A stretch of 64,000 bases of DNA from Dyella marensis (GCF_900112865.1 NZ_FONH01000004.1:205122-269121); one strand, 5' to 3'; positions 22,381 through 31,657 are shown, counted from the stretch's first letter. Translations and numbers: made by a program. The notes: generated by a model from the letters alone, not told the origin.

Positions 22381-23396
22381 CAGCGGCCCTCCTTGTGGGC
22401 GAGTCGGCGCAGCATCAGGCGGGCGATCATCAGCACGATGAAGGTCACCACGAACAGCAGGAAGGCCAGCGCCATCAGCGCGGACTTCTGCAGGCCGGCG
22501 GCCTCGCCGAACTGGTTGGCAATGGTCGAAGCGATGGACGCGCCCGGATCGAGCAGCGACGGCGAGAGCTTCATCTTGTTGCCGATGATGAAGGTCACCG
22601 CCATGGTCTCGCCCAGCGCGCGGCCTAGACCTAAGAAGATGCCGCCGATCACCGCCGAGCGGGTATAGGGCAGCACGATGTCCCACACCACTTCCCAGGT
22701 GCTGGAGCCGAGCGCGTAGGCCGACTCCTTCAGGCGCGTGGGCACGGTCTGGAACACCTCGCGCATCACCGAGGAGATGAACGGGATGATCATGATCGCC
22801 AGCACGATGCCCGCGGTCAGCACGCTGCCGCCGAACGGGTTGTCGTTGCCGAACATGCGGCCGATGAAGGGGATGTGCTCGGCCACCCACGACACCTTGC
22901 CGTCGTCCGGCTGGTTGCCCAGGTAGCTGGTCAGCCAGGGCTTGACGTGGTCGGCGAAGAACGGCGCGAACACGAACAGGCCCCACATGCCGTAGATGAT
23001 CGAGGGAATGCCGGCCAGCAGTTCGATGGCCGAGGACACCGGGGTGCGCAGCCACGGGGGCGCGACCTCGGAAAGATAGAGCGCGATGCCGAAGCTCACC
23101 GGTACCGCGATGAACAGCGCGATGAACGAGGTGATCAGCGTGCCGAAGACCGGCACCAGCGCGCCGTAGACGTCGTCGCTGGGGTTCCACTCGCTGCTGG
23201 TGAGGAAGCCGAAGCCGAAGTGCATGAAGGCATCGCGGCCGCCCCACAGGGTGGCGCCGGCGGCGCCGAGCAGGCTGGCCAGGACGAGCAGGGCGCAGCC
23301 CTTGAGCAGCCAGCCGAACAGGCGGTCGTCCCGTGCATCGCGATGCGCGCGGACTTCCTGGATGGGGACCGCTGCCGCGGCCTCGTTCGCTTGCAT
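22380..23396 (-). CDS. pstC: Phosphate ABC transporter permease PstC
   Basis: A 338-aa inner-membrane permease, partner of PstA. Recognisable are IELLAGIPSIIYGMWGLFVF, the coupling helix TRLKESAYALGSSTWEV and GRALGETMAVTFIIGN. A periplasmic loop of about 50 residues (DHVKPWLTSYLGNQPDDG onward) is longer than in E. coli. The ATG at 23396 opens a polar N-terminus of about 25 residues before the first helix. Confidence 0.97.
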   Translation of the reverse strand: MQANEAAAAVPIQEVRAHRDARDDRLFGWLLKGCALLVLASLLGAAGATLWGGRDAFMHFGFGFLTSSEWNPSDDVYGALVPVFGTLITSFIALFIAVPVSFGIALYLSEVAPPWLRTPVSSAIELLAGIPSIIYGMWGLFVFAPFFADHVKPWLTSYLGNQPDDGKVSWVAEHIPFIGRMFGNDNPFGGSVLTAGIVLAIMIIPFISSVMREVFQTVPTRLKESAYALGSSTWEVVWDIVLPYTRSAVIGGIFLGLGRALGETMAVTFIIGNKMKLSPSLLDPGASIASTIANQFGEAAGLQKSALMALAFLLFVVTFIVLMIARLMLRRLAHKEGR

Positions 23397-23475
23397 GGTT
23401 TGGCTTTCCTGGCAACGCCGGCCGGCATGGCCGTCCGGTCGATGGATTGGGCGCCGCGTGGGCGCTGGTCAGCAA

Positions 23476-23507
23476 CAGGCCGCCCCATCCTGCGAAGGGG
23501 CGGCCTG
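23476..23507 (-). terminator. Attenuator-like hairpin between pstS and pstC
   Basis: An 11-bp perfect GC-rich stem (23476-23486 with 23497-23507, 10-nt loop) lies 62 nt after the pstS stop. No T-tract follows, so it probably works as a partial terminator or as a 3'-end stabiliser that lets pstS mRNA exceed pstCAB mRNA. Confidence 0.6.
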
Positions 23508-23568
23508 GTCCTTCACCCGGCATCCATGCCGGTGGCGGCGGGCAAGGAACCGCCCGCCGCAGCTTTCA

Positions 23569-24603
23569 TCAGTGCTTGAACTCGCTGCCCCAGTAGGCCT
23601 GGATCTTCTGCACCAGGGTGGCCGGCAGGGCCACGTAGTCCAGCGAGGCGGCGTCGTTCTGGCCGTTGTTCAGCGCCCACTTGAAGAACTCGAAGGCGAC
23701 CTTGCTGTGCTCGGCGTTCTTCGGGGTCTTGTACATGACCACCCAGGTGGTCGCGGTGATCGGCCACGCCTGCGCACCCGGGGCGTTGGTCATGATCACG
23801 TTGAAGTCCTTGGCGCTGGCCCAGTCGGCCGTGGCGGCCGCGGCGGCGAAGCTGTCGGCGCTCGGGGTGACGAACTGGCCGGCGGCATTCTTCAGGTCGA
23901 CCCAGGCGATGGCGTTCTTCTTCGCGTAGGCGTACTCGACGTAGCCGATCGAACCCTGGATCTGCTTGACGTACTGCGACACACCTTCGTTGCCCTTGCC
24001 GCCCACGCCGGTCGGCCACTCGACGGCGGTGCCGAACTTCACCTTGTCCGCCCACTCCTTGCTGACCTTGGAGAGGTAGTTGGTGAAGTTGAACGAGGTG
24101 CCCGAACCGTCCGAGCGGTGCACCACGGTGATCTTCTTGGCCGGCAGGGCCAGGCCGGCGTTCAGCGCGGCGATCTTGGGGTCGTTCCAGTTGGTGATCT
24201 TGCCCAGGAAGATGTCGGCCAGGGTCTCGCCGTCGAGCTTGACCTGGTCGGCCTTGATGCCCGGGATGTTCACCACCGGCACGATGCCGCCCACCACCAC
24301 CGGGAACTGGCCGAGCTTGAAGCTGGCCAGGTCCTCGGCCTTCAGCGGCGCGTCGGTGGCGCCGAAGTCGATGGTGCCTTCCTTGATCTGCGCGACGCCG
24401 GCGCCCGAACCCACCGACTGGTAGTTCAGCTTGTTGCCGGTCTTCTCGGCATAGCCGGCCGACCACTTCGAGAGCACCGGGTAGACGAAGCTCGAGCCGG
24501 CGCCGGTGATGTCCGTGGCGTGGGCCGACATGCCGAACAGCGACGCCGCGGCGAACACAGCGGACGTGCCGATACGGGAGAAATATTTGCTAGAGGTCAA
24601 CAC
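23569..24603 (-). CDS. pstS: Phosphate ABC transporter substrate-binding protein PstS
   Basis: A 344-aa periplasmic phosphate-binding protein with a signal peptide ending MSAHA (about residues 1-29). Phosphate-contacting segments of the family are visible: TGAGSSFVYPVLSKW, then GTIDFGATDAPL, and the RSDGSGTSFNFTNYL loop. The start is GTG followed by TTG, with AAGGAG 6 nt upstream. It is the first gene of pstSCAB-phoU and is preceded by a PHO box, so it should be induced by phosphate limitation through PhoB. Confidence 0.97.
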   Translation of the reverse strand: MLTSSKYFSRIGTSAVFAAASLFGMSAHATDITGAGSSFVYPVLSKWSAGYAEKTGNKLNYQSVGSGAGVAQIKEGTIDFGATDAPLKAEDLASFKLGQFPVVVGGIVPVVNIPGIKADQVKLDGETLADIFLGKITNWNDPKIAALNAGLALPAKKITVVHRSDGSGTSFNFTNYLSKVSKEWADKVKFGTAVEWPTGVGGKGNEGVSQYVKQIQGSIGYVEYAYAKKNAIAWVDLKNAAGQFVTPSADSFAAAAATADWASAKDFNVIMTNAPGAQAWPITATTWVVMYKTPKNAEHSKVAFEFFKWALNNGQNDAASLDYVALPATLVQKIQAYWGSEFKH

Positions 24604-24689
24604 GGTTGCTCCTTAGTGATAAGGGTCACGGGGGATTCCCGCCCGACCGCTATTTCATGCGCGCCGTGTTGCAATGAAATGAGCTGAAT

Positions 24690-24707
24690 GTTTCAGCGAT
24701 ATGACAA
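24690..24707 (-). promoter_or_regulatory. PHO box (PhoB site) upstream of pstS
   Basis: Minus strand TTGTCAT-ATCG-CTGAAAC gives two 7-bp half-sites at 11-bp spacing, close to the PhoB consensus of paired CTGTCAT-like repeats. A further half-like TGTGACA lies just upstream. It stands 87 nt before the pstS start. Confidence 0.65.
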
Positions 24708-24780
24708 CCTGTCACATTGGCCCGCGCCGCCACGCCGACATGGCCTTGGCGGACACCTTATCTATAGGGTTTTCCCGGGC

Positions 24781-25449
24781 TTACAGCACATCCAGTCCGA
24801 TGTGCTCACGTTCAAAAGTTTCCAGCCTGCGCCAGCGGTTGACGATGGTGCAGAACAGCTCCGCCGTGCGGTCGGCGTCGTAGATGGCCGAGTGCGCCTC
24901 GCGCGTGTCGAACAGGAAGCCCGCGGCCTGCACCGACTTGCTCAGCACCGTCTGGCCGTAGGCGAGGCCGCCCAGGGTGGCCGTGTCGAAGCAGCTGAAG
25001 GGGTGGAACGGATTGCGCTTGTGGCCCACGCGGCGCACGGCCGCGTTGAGAAACCCTAGGTCGAAGGCGGCGTTGTGGCCGACCAGGATGGCGCGCTGGC
25101 AATCCGCGTCGCGCATGCGTTCGCGGACCTCCTTGAAGATGTGGTCCAGCGCCGCGCGCTCGTGCAGGGCGCCGCGCAGCGGGTTGTCCGGGTCGATGCC
25201 GGTGATCTCCAGCGCGCGCGGGTCGATGTTGGCGCCGGGGAACGGTTCCACGTGGGCCGACACCGCCGGGCGGGGCCGCAGGTAGCCCTCGGCGTCCATG
25301 TCCAGGGTGACGGCGGCGATTTCCAGGAGGGCGTCGCGCTCGGCGTCGAAGCCGCCCGTTTCCACGTCCACGATCACCGGCAGGAAGCCGCGGAAGCGGT
25401 CGGCCAGGCGGTTGGACATGCTGTTGCTCAGGTTTTCCGGTTTATCCAT
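24781..25449 (-). CDS. rnt: Ribonuclease T
   Basis: A 222-aa DEDDh exonuclease that trims tRNA CCA ends and matures the 3' ends of stable RNAs. The motifs are D28-V-E30 in VIVDVETGG, Asp in [12 protein letters not shown], and the DEDDh His/Asp in [14 protein letters not shown]. Length matches RNase T rather than the longer DNA polymerase epsilon chain. It sits between pstS and the phosphate porin on the minus strand. I see no functional reason for that position. Confidence 0.95.
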   Translation of the reverse strand: MDKPENLSNSMSNRLADRFRGFLPVIVDVETGGFDAERDALLEIAAVTLDMDAEGYLRPRPAVSAHVEPFPGANIDPRALEITGIDPDNPLRGALHERAALDHIFKEVRERMRDADCQRAILVGHNAAFDLGFLNAAVRRVGHKRNPFHPFSCFDTATLGGLAYGQTVLSKSVQAAGFLFDTREAHSAIYDADRTAELFCTIVNRWRRLETFEREHIGLDVL

Positions 25450-25668
25450 CGCGGAAGCATATCAGCCGGCCCGGGGCGGCCGTGAATCGGGGGTGAGGGC
25501 GGCAGGCCGGGCTTTGTTGCAGCCGCCTGCACCGGTGTCTTTGTTTTGTCACGCAAGTAGCACGGAAACGTAAAGGACCGGCCGCATGCTGCCGGCCATT
25601 ACCTGGGTGGCCAAGCCGATCGAGAGGGGGCGGTCCAGGCAATGTCTACCAACATGCGGAGAACATCC

Positions 25669-27045
25669 ATGCGTTCTAAGTTGCTCGCGGTGGCGATTGC
25701 CGCCGGTTTGGGCGTAGTCAGTTTCCACGTGGCCGCGGAGCCGGCGACGAAGGGCAAGGCCGCCCAGACTTCCAGCCAGGGTTCGCAGGCGTCGCAGAAT
25801 GCCGAGATCGAAGCGCTGAAGGCCCAGCTCGCCGAGCTGCAGGCCAAGGTGGTCGAGCTGGAACAGCGCACTGACGCCCAGTCCGACATCAACGTCTCCA
25901 CCGGCCAGAACCTCGAGGCGGTGCAGAAGGCGCAGGCCGCGTCCGACAAGAAGATGACGACGATCGACAAGTTCGTGAACAACACGAAGATCGGCGGCAC
26001 GATGTTCTTCGACCTGACCAATGCCGACCACAAGGAAAAGGGCAAGACCGGCGGCTTCGTCAGCAAGGACGGCCATGGCTCGGTCAACGGCACCGGCTTC
26101 GACGTCAAGCGCTTCTACCTGACCGTCGACCATAAGTTCGACGACACCTGGTCGGCCAACCTGACCACCGACTTCAACTACCAGTCCACGCTGAGCCAGA
26201 CCAGCCTGTTCGTGAAGAAGGCCTACGTGCAGGGCATGTTCGATCCGCTCTTCACGGTGCGCTTCGGTGCGGCCGACATGCCGTGGATTCCGTACGCCGA
26301 GAAGTGGTACGGCTACCGCTTCATCGAGAACACCCTGACCGACCGCAGCATCGACGGCGGCCGCGGCACCGTGGGCGTGGCCCCGGCCGGCGTGGGTTCG
26401 TTCGGCAACTCGTCCGACTGGGGTATCCATGCCCTGGGCGCGACCACCGGCGACAACGCCGTCAACTACCAGCTGTCGGTGGTCAACGGCCGCGGTTTCC
26501 GCAACCCTTCGCGCTCGGACAGCGTGGACGTGGAAGGCCGCTTCGGCTACCAGCCGATCCAGGAAATGGTCATCGCCATCGGCGGCTACGACGGCAAGCG
26601 CGGCAACAAGGTGCAGAACGGCGCCGCCACGCAGAACGCGACCCGCGGCGACGCGCTGGTGGCTTACCGCGACAAGACCTTCGGCGTCGGCGCCGAGTAT
26701 TTCACCGCCAAGAACTGGGACGACGTCCTGAAGTACAACGGCGTGGTGCCGGCTCCGGCCGTGGTGCGCGACAAGGCCGAGGGTTACTCGCTGTTCGGCG
26801 ACTACTCCTTCGCCCCGCAGTGGGCCCTGTTCGCCCGCTACGATCGCGTCGACTACAAGTGGTGGGGCATCAGCGGTCCGCAGAACAAGCTGAAGGACAC
26901 CTACTACAACGCCGGCGTCTCCTACGACGCGCTGAAGAACCTGCGCCTGGCGTTCGCGTGGAAGCATGACAAGCTGGAAGGCCCGATCCGGGCGTTCGAG
27001 TACAAGACCGACGAGATCGGCTTCTGGGGCGTGCTGTCCTACTGA
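25669..27045 (+). CDS. OprO/OprP-type phosphate-selective porin
   Basis: A 458-aa outer-membrane porin. A signal peptide (MRSKLLAVAIAAGLGVVSFH, cleavage near VAAEP) is followed by a coiled-coil segment at about 38-70 (IEALKAQLAELQAKVVELEQ), as in trimeric OprP/OprO. A 16-strand-type beta-barrel then ends with an aromatic terminal strand (EIGFWGVLSY, C-terminal Tyr). It is expected to pass phosphate or polyphosphate. ATG is preceded by GGAGA; an upstream in-frame ATG lacks a ribosome site and spoils the signal peptide. It lies beside the pst genes, so Pho control is likely, though I found only a weak PHO-like site. Confidence 0.9.
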   Translation: MRSKLLAVAIAAGLGVVSFHVAAEPATKGKAAQTSSQGSQASQNAEIEALKAQLAELQAKVVELEQRTDAQSDINVSTGQNLEAVQKAQAASDKKMTTIDKFVNNTKIGGTMFFDLTNADHKEKGKTGGFVSKDGHGSVNGTGFDVKRFYLTVDHKFDDTWSANLTTDFNYQSTLSQTSLFVKKAYVQGMFDPLFTVRFGAADMPWIPYAEKWYGYRFIENTLTDRSIDGGRGTVGVAPAGVGSFGNSSDWGIHALGATTGDNAVNYQLSVVNGRGFRNPSRSDSVDVEGRFGYQPIQEMVIAIGGYDGKRGNKVQNGAATQNATRGDALVAYRDKTFGVGAEYFTAKNWDDVLKYNGVVPAPAVVRDKAEGYSLFGDYSFAPQWALFARYDRVDYKWWGISGPQNKLKDTYYNAGVSYDALKNLRLAFAWKHDKLEGPIRAFEYKTDEIGFWGVLSY

Positions 27046-27085
27046 TTCACCGGTTATCGGAAGGGAGTTCCACCCAAGGACGGAA

Positions 27086-27117
27086 AACGGCGGGCCGCAA
27101 GCCCGCCGTTTGCTTTT
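27086..27117. terminator. Bidirectional terminator between the two porins
   Basis: A 9-bp perfect stem (27087-27095 with 27101-27109) has the loop CGCAA. It is flanked by TTTGCTTTTCC on plus and TTTTCC on minus, and sits between convergent genes. Confidence 0.85.
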
Positions 27118-27154
27118 CCGGCAGCCAGAACGACAACCAGGTTGTGGTTGCGCG

Positions 27155-28579
27155 TCAGTAATTCACTTGCAGCTGCACTCTCAGCAAGTCGCCGTCGATG
27201 CGCCGGTACGGCGCCGAGGAAACATTGGTGCGGCGCATGTTGGCGTAGGCCACCGCCAGTTCCACCGCATTGTTCGGCTGCCACTCCACGCCGACCTCGG
27301 TTTCGTCCACCAGCATGCGCGGCGTGTTGGTGTCGAACTTGGAGGCGCCGCGATAGGTCTGCCACTTCAGGTACGGGAACAGCGTGCCGATGCTGCCGCC
27401 GTCGATCTTGTACATCGCCTGCACATAGCCGCCGCGCAGCGATTTGGTACGGATCTGGCGCCTGGACAGATCGAGTTCCGGGCCGCGGCCTACGGTCCAT
27501 TCCGCCTGCAGGCCGAACGGCTGCGGATAGTAGATGGCGTGCACCGCCACGCGCTGGTCGATCGAGCCGTTCACCGGCGCGGTGTCCTTCGGCGTGAAGC
27601 TGCGGCCGTCGACGGTGATGGAACCGGGCGCGGCAATCTTGAAGCGACCGCTGTACGCATCGGCGCCCACTTCGAAGAACTGCCCATTGGCGAACTTGAA
27701 CGGGTAGCTGAAGTGCAGCACGGTGTGCAGGCTGTTGTTCTGCTCGGCGCGGTTGGCGCCCTGGCCGTTGTAGAAACCCAGGCCCAGCACGCCGTAGTCG
27801 CCCGAACCCTTCAGGCCCGACTTCACCAGGTACTGGAAACGCTCCTGCACGTGCTTGGGCGTGTAATAGAAGAACAGGCCCAGGTCGCGCTCGTCGCGCA
27901 CGCCGGAGTTGAGCGCATCGGCGCGATCCGGGGTGAGGCGGTTCTGGCTGGACTGCAGGTTTTCCCAGCCGTACGGGACTTTCGACTGGCCGGCGCGCAC
28001 GCGGAATTCGCGGTTCTTGTCGAAATAGATATCCGCATAGGCATCGCGCAGCTGCGCGAAGTTGCTGGTGGTTGAGCCGGTGGGCGTGCTGGCGAAATCC
28101 GGTTGCAGATAGATCGACACGCGATCGTTGAGATCGCCGCTGATCACCACGCGCGCACGGCGGATACCGAAGCCCTGGTTGTCGCCGATGAAGCGGTCGC
28201 CCGGCGAGCGCAGGTCCGCCGCGTCGCCGCCCAGGCCCTGGTTGTAGCGCAGCTGGGTATAACCGCGCAGGGCGATGCGGTCGTACCACTTTTTCTCGGC
28301 GGGCTTGGCGGGTTTCGCTTCCGCGGCCGGCGCGGCGGCGATGGCGGAGGAGGGCACCGCGGCAGCCGGCAGGTTCCGCGTCGTCGGCGCGGCACCGGCG
28401 GTTTCATCCACCTGCATGAACGTGCCGAGCTTGACGCGGCCCGGGCCGGGCTCGGCGAAGATCTGCTGGGTCTTGCGGTCGACGTAGAGATCCAGCGTGG
28501 CGGCGGCAGCCGTTTCCGAGAGCGCGGCAGCGCCTACGGTCCAGAGCATCGAGGCGAGTTTTTTTCTCTTCATGGTCAT
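27155..28579 (-). CDS. Second OprO/OprP-type porin
   Basis: A 474-aa outer-membrane porin, convergent with the first and of the same superfamily but clearly divergent. The signal peptide (ends about TAAAA) is followed by an Ala/Pro-rich linker (about 60-95) where the other porin has a coiled coil. The barrel follows (WYDRIALRGYTQLRYNQG, then RRARVVISGDLNDRVSIYLQ) and ends LLRVQLQVNY with an aromatic terminus. The family includes phosphate- and pyrophosphate-selective porins; specificity is not readable. Two ATGs (28579 and 28573) are possible, and neither has a strong ribosome site. Confidence 0.87.
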   Translation of the reverse strand: MTMKRKKLASMLWTVGAAALSETAAAATLDLYVDRKTQQIFAEPGPGRVKLGTFMQVDETAGAAPTTRNLPAAAVPSSAIAAAPAAEAKPAKPAEKKWYDRIALRGYTQLRYNQGLGGDAADLRSPGDRFIGDNQGFGIRRARVVISGDLNDRVSIYLQPDFASTPTGSTTSNFAQLRDAYADIYFDKNREFRVRAGQSKVPYGWENLQSSQNRLTPDRADALNSGVRDERDLGLFFYYTPKHVQERFQYLVKSGLKGSGDYGVLGLGFYNGQGANRAEQNNSLHTVLHFSYPFKFANGQFFEVGADAYSGRFKIAAPGSITVDGRSFTPKDTAPVNGSIDQRVAVHAIYYPQPFGLQAEWTVGRGPELDLSRRQIRTKSLRGGYVQAMYKIDGGSIGTLFPYLKWQTYRGASKFDTNTPRMLVDETEVGVEWQPNNAVELAVAYANMRRTNVSSAPYRRIDGDLLRVQLQVNY

Positions 28580-28901
28580 CCAGGCATCGGGCGGCGAAGC
28601 CGCATGGCGGAGTGCGCGCCGCGCCGGATGAATTCCGTCCCTGGATGTTCGGCGCCGGCTCGGCGGGTGCGTGCGCGCAATTTCTTGCGGCCTGCGGGGC
28701 GGCGAGCCTAGGCGCCGAGGATGTCGGTTTTGTGACGGCGGGGATGACCGGCCTCGGTTTGCCGGGGGTCAAACTCGGTGAAAAAGCCTTGTTTCAGGCT
28801 TCACCGCACTGAACGAATTGGACGTCCAAATTCAGCTTTAGCGAAAATTGTGCGCTGCAAGGGGTTGAGCATCGCCGCGCGAGCCCGTATCTTCTTACGT
28901 C
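28580..28901. other. Divergent intergenic region with palindromes
   Basis: 322 bases between the leftward porin and the rightward small secreted protein. It holds an imperfect hairpin of about 27 nt near 28778-28804 (GTGA...AGCCT...AGGCT...TCAC) and a perfect 12-bp palindrome TTGGACGTCCAA at 28818-28829 that could be an operator. No coding sequence or PHO box was convincing. Confidence 0.5.
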
Positions 28902-29249
28902 ATGCATCCCCGTCGCCTTCCCCGTGTCTTCGTCATGTTCATGGCATGCCTGTTCGGCGTGCTGGTGACGTTTGCCTCGACGGCACAGACGATGGGCAAG
29001 GACGGACGTGCCGCCGTGGCGGCCGCCGTCGATGCCGATATCGCCAAGGATCTCGCCGACGACGGCGGGGACGGCTCCGACGCGCTGGCCGGCGCCTGCA
29101 CCATCGACGACCAGTGCCTGGACGACATCATGGTCGATCCGATCGAGTGGTCCGTGTGGCACGACCGCGCTCCCTCCGTGGCCATCGGCCCGGTGCCCGA
29201 CGTGCACGAGCACGTGGTCGGGCTGATCTGCCCCCCTCCCAACGCCTGA
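28902..29249 (+). CDS. Small secreted protein, unknown
   Basis: A 115-aa protein I do not recognise. It starts with a signal peptide (VFVMFMACLFGVLVTFASTA) and then an acidic, Ala/Asp-rich segment (about 40-65). Two cysteines lie close together (GACTIDDQC), and there is a His-containing stretch (SVWHDRAP, PDVHEHVVG) and one late Cys. The Cys/His content could bind a metal such as the zinc used by the next gene, but this is speculation. There is no clear ribosome site, and the existence of the gene rests on the signal peptide and on being co-directional with carbonic anhydrase 175 nt downstream. Confidence 0.5.
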   Translation: MHPRRLPRVFVMFMACLFGVLVTFASTAQTMGKDGRAAVAAAVDADIAKDLADDGGDGSDALAGACTIDDQCLDDIMVDPIEWSVWHDRAPSVAIGPVPDVHEHVVGLICPPPNA

Positions 29250-29423
29250 ACCCCTGAGCGCGCTTTCCGTCGCGGCGCCTGAGCGTGCGCGGCTGATGTC
29301 CCCGCGCGCCTGAGGGCAGCTTTCGTTGCCCCTGCCTTGCCGTGTCCGCGCGAGGCCCATTCCCATGATTTTTTTCGGCGGCCGGTTTGCCGCCAAGTTC
29401 CCCACTGCTCGGGAGATACCCCC

Positions 29424-30107
29424 ATGGAACGTCTGCTCGAAGGCTTCGAACATTTCCGTCGCACCGTCTTTCCGGAACAGCGCGAGCTGTTCAAGAAACT
29501 GGCGACCGGCCAGAGCCCGCACACCCTGTTCATCACCTGCGCCGACTCGCGCGTGATGCCCGAAATGATCTTCTCGGCGCTGCCGGGCGAGATCTTCGTC
29601 TACCGCAACATCGGCAATATCGTGCCGCCCTATGCGCAGCATGTGAGCGGCGTGGTCGCCGCGATCGAGTACGCGGTGAAGGTGCTGCAGGTGAAGCACA
29701 TCGTGATCTGCGGCCACTCCGACTGCGGCGCGATGAAGGGCCTGCTGGCGCCGGCCAAGGTCGCGCACATGCCTTCGGTCGCCGCATGGCTCAAGCACGC
29801 CGACGTGGCGCGCTACGTGGTGGCGGAGAACAGCCCCCATCTGGAAGGCGAGCAGGCGCTGCGCCGCGTGACCGAGGAAAACGTGGTCGGCCAGCTGGAG
29901 CACCTGCGCACCTTGCCCGCCGTCGCCGCCGCGATGGCCAACGGCAGCGTGAGCATCCACGGCTGGATCTATGACATCGAGCACGCGGAGCTGCGTGCCT
30001 TCGATGCGCACAGCGGCCACTTCACCCTGATCGATCCCGCGCGCCGCGACGTGCCGGACGCGACGCCGCATGCGCGTTTCGCCGCCGCTGCGGCGTCCTC
30101 GGCTTAA
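29424..30107 (+). CDS. Beta-class carbonic anhydrase
   Basis: A 227-aa zinc enzyme that interconverts CO2 and bicarbonate in the cytoplasm. Zinc ligands and dyad are visible: C39 with D41-x-R43 in CADSR, and H98-x-x-C101 in CGHSDCGAMKG. The family stretch RNIGNIVPPY is present. ATG follows GGGAG. The SulP transporter starts 12 nt after the stop, so the pair forms an operon that likely supplies bicarbonate to carboxylases. It matches the E. coli Can/CynT type in length. Confidence 0.96.
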   Translation: MERLLEGFEHFRRTVFPEQRELFKKLATGQSPHTLFITCADSRVMPEMIFSALPGEIFVYRNIGNIVPPYAQHVSGVVAAIEYAVKVLQVKHIVICGHSDCGAMKGLLAPAKVAHMPSVAAWLKHADVARYVVAENSPHLEGEQALRRVTEENVVGQLEHLRTLPAVAAAMANGSVSIHGWIYDIEHAELRAFDAHSGHFTLIDPARRDVPDATPHARFAAAAASSA

Positions 30108-30119
30108 AGGAGCAGCCAA

Positions 30120-31637
30120 GTGATCTCGAAATACTTCTCCGGCAACTTCTTCGGCCGCGACCTGCTCGGTTCGATCGTGGTGTTCCTGGTGGCGCTGCCT
30201 CTGTGCATGGGCATCGCCATCGCTTCCGGCATGCCGCCGGCGACCGGCCTGATCACCGGCATCATCGGCGGCCTGATGGTGGGTGCGATTGCCGGTTCGC
30301 CGCTGCAGGTCAGCGGCCCCGCCGCGGGCCTGGCGGTGCTGGTGTTCGAGCTGGTGCGCGAGCATGGCGTGGCCGCGCTGGGTCCGGTGGTGCTGCTGGC
30401 CGGCCTGATCCAGATCGCCGCCGGCCTGTGCCGCGTCGGCATCTGGTTCCGCATGACTTCGCCGGCCGTGGTGGCCGGCATGTTGTCGGGCATCGGCATC
30501 CTGATCGTGGCCTCGCAGGCGCACGTGCTGATCGATGCCAAGCCGCTGGCGCGCGGCCTGGAGAACTTCGGCGCGCTGCCGGGCGCGCTGGCCAATGCGT
30601 TCTCCGGCGAAGGTACCGGCCTGGCCGCGCTGGGCGTGGGCCTGGCCACCATCGCGATCATGCTGGGCTGGGAAAAGCTGCGTCCGCAGAAGCTGCGCTT
30701 CGTGCCAGGCGCGCTGCTGGCGGTGGTGGCGGTGACGGCGTTCGTGCAGTTCCAGGGTGTCAACGTCAACAAGGTCGACGTGCCGGCCAACCTGCTGTCG
30801 GCGATCTCGCTGCCGAGCTTCGCCGACCTGGGCGGCCTGCTCGAGCCTTCGCTGCTGGTCGCCGCGCTGACCTTCGCCTTCATCGCCAGCGCGGAAACCC
30901 TGCTGTCGGCGGCGGCGGTCGACCGCATGCACGACGGCACGCGCACCAACTACGACCGCGAGCTGACCGCGCAGGGCGTTGGCAACACGCTGTGCGGCCT
31001 GCTCGGCGCGCTGCCGATGACCGGCGTGATCGTGCGCAGCGCGGCCAATGTGCAGGCCGGTTCCGCCACGCGCATGGCCACGATGATGCATGGCGCCTGG
31101 CTGCTGGTGTTCGCGCTGCTGCTGCCGTGGCTGATGCGCATGACGCCGGTGTCGTGCCTGGCCGGCATCCTGGTCTTTACCGGCGTGAAGATGATCAACT
31201 TCAAGCAGGTGAAGAGCTTCGCCGCCTACGGCAAGGGCACCGCGGCGATCTACCTGGCGACCACCTTCGCCATCGTCGCCACCGACCTGCTGGCCGGCGT
31301 GCTGGTGGGCTTCGCGCTGTCGCTGTTCCGCCTGGCGCTGCTGTCTTCGCGGCTGAAGGTCAACCTGGCCGAGCACGACGACGAGCCGGGCTCGGCCAAG
31401 CTGCACCTGACCGGCATCGCCACCTTCCTCAAGGTGCCGTCGATGGCGCGCACGCTGGAACAGGTGCCGCCGAACACCCGCCTGCACGTGGTGATGGACG
31501 ACCTGCACCACGTCGACCAGGCCAGCTTCGAGCTGCTGCGCGACTGGGCGCGTAACGCCAAGTCGAAGGGCTGCGAACTGGTGGTGGACTGGATGGAGCT
31601 TGAACGTCGCGTGGAAGGACCGGCCAAGGCGGCCTGA
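30120..31637 (+). CDS. SulP-family anion transporter (probable bicarbonate transporter)
   Basis: A 505-aa inner-membrane SulP/SLC26 protein with 12-14 helices. The substrate-site signature is PLCMGIAIASGMPPATGLIT, the conserved SGPAAGLAVL follows, and a late motif is TGVIVRSAANVQAGS. The C-terminal part (about 430-495) is a STAS-like domain (LHVVMDDLHHVDQASFELL). The start is GTG after AAGGAG. Its position 12 nt behind carbonic anhydrase matches the known pairing of SulP with carbonic anhydrase, which argues for bicarbonate rather than sulfate. Confidence 0.92.
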   Translation: MISKYFSGNFFGRDLLGSIVVFLVALPLCMGIAIASGMPPATGLITGIIGGLMVGAIAGSPLQVSGPAAGLAVLVFELVREHGVAALGPVVLLAGLIQIAAGLCRVGIWFRMTSPAVVAGMLSGIGILIVASQAHVLIDAKPLARGLENFGALPGALANAFSGEGTGLAALGVGLATIAIMLGWEKLRPQKLRFVPGALLAVVAVTAFVQFQGVNVNKVDVPANLLSAISLPSFADLGGLLEPSLLVAALTFAFIASAETLLSAAAVDRMHDGTRTNYDRELTAQGVGNTLCGLLGALPMTGVIVRSAANVQAGSATRMATMMHGAWLLVFALLLPWLMRMTPVSCLAGILVFTGVKMINFKQVKSFAAYGKGTAAIYLATTFAIVATDLLAGVLVGFALSLFRLALLSSRLKVNLAEHDDEPGSAKLHLTGIATFLKVPSMARTLEQVPPNTRLHVVMDDLHHVDQASFELLRDWARNAKSKGCELVVDWMELERRVEGPAKAA

Positions 31638-31657
31638 TCCTCGCCACGCGTTTCTTG

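Noticed and set aside
25546-25563. A PHO-box-like sequence before the first porin (TTGTCAC-gcaa-GTAGCAC)
   Set aside because: The first half fits but the second half matches only about 4 of 7 positions, too weak to report as a site.
28725-28760. Two TCA-type half-sites before the second porin resembling a PHO box
   Set aside because: The half-sites are 12 bp apart instead of 11, and the flanks do not fit.
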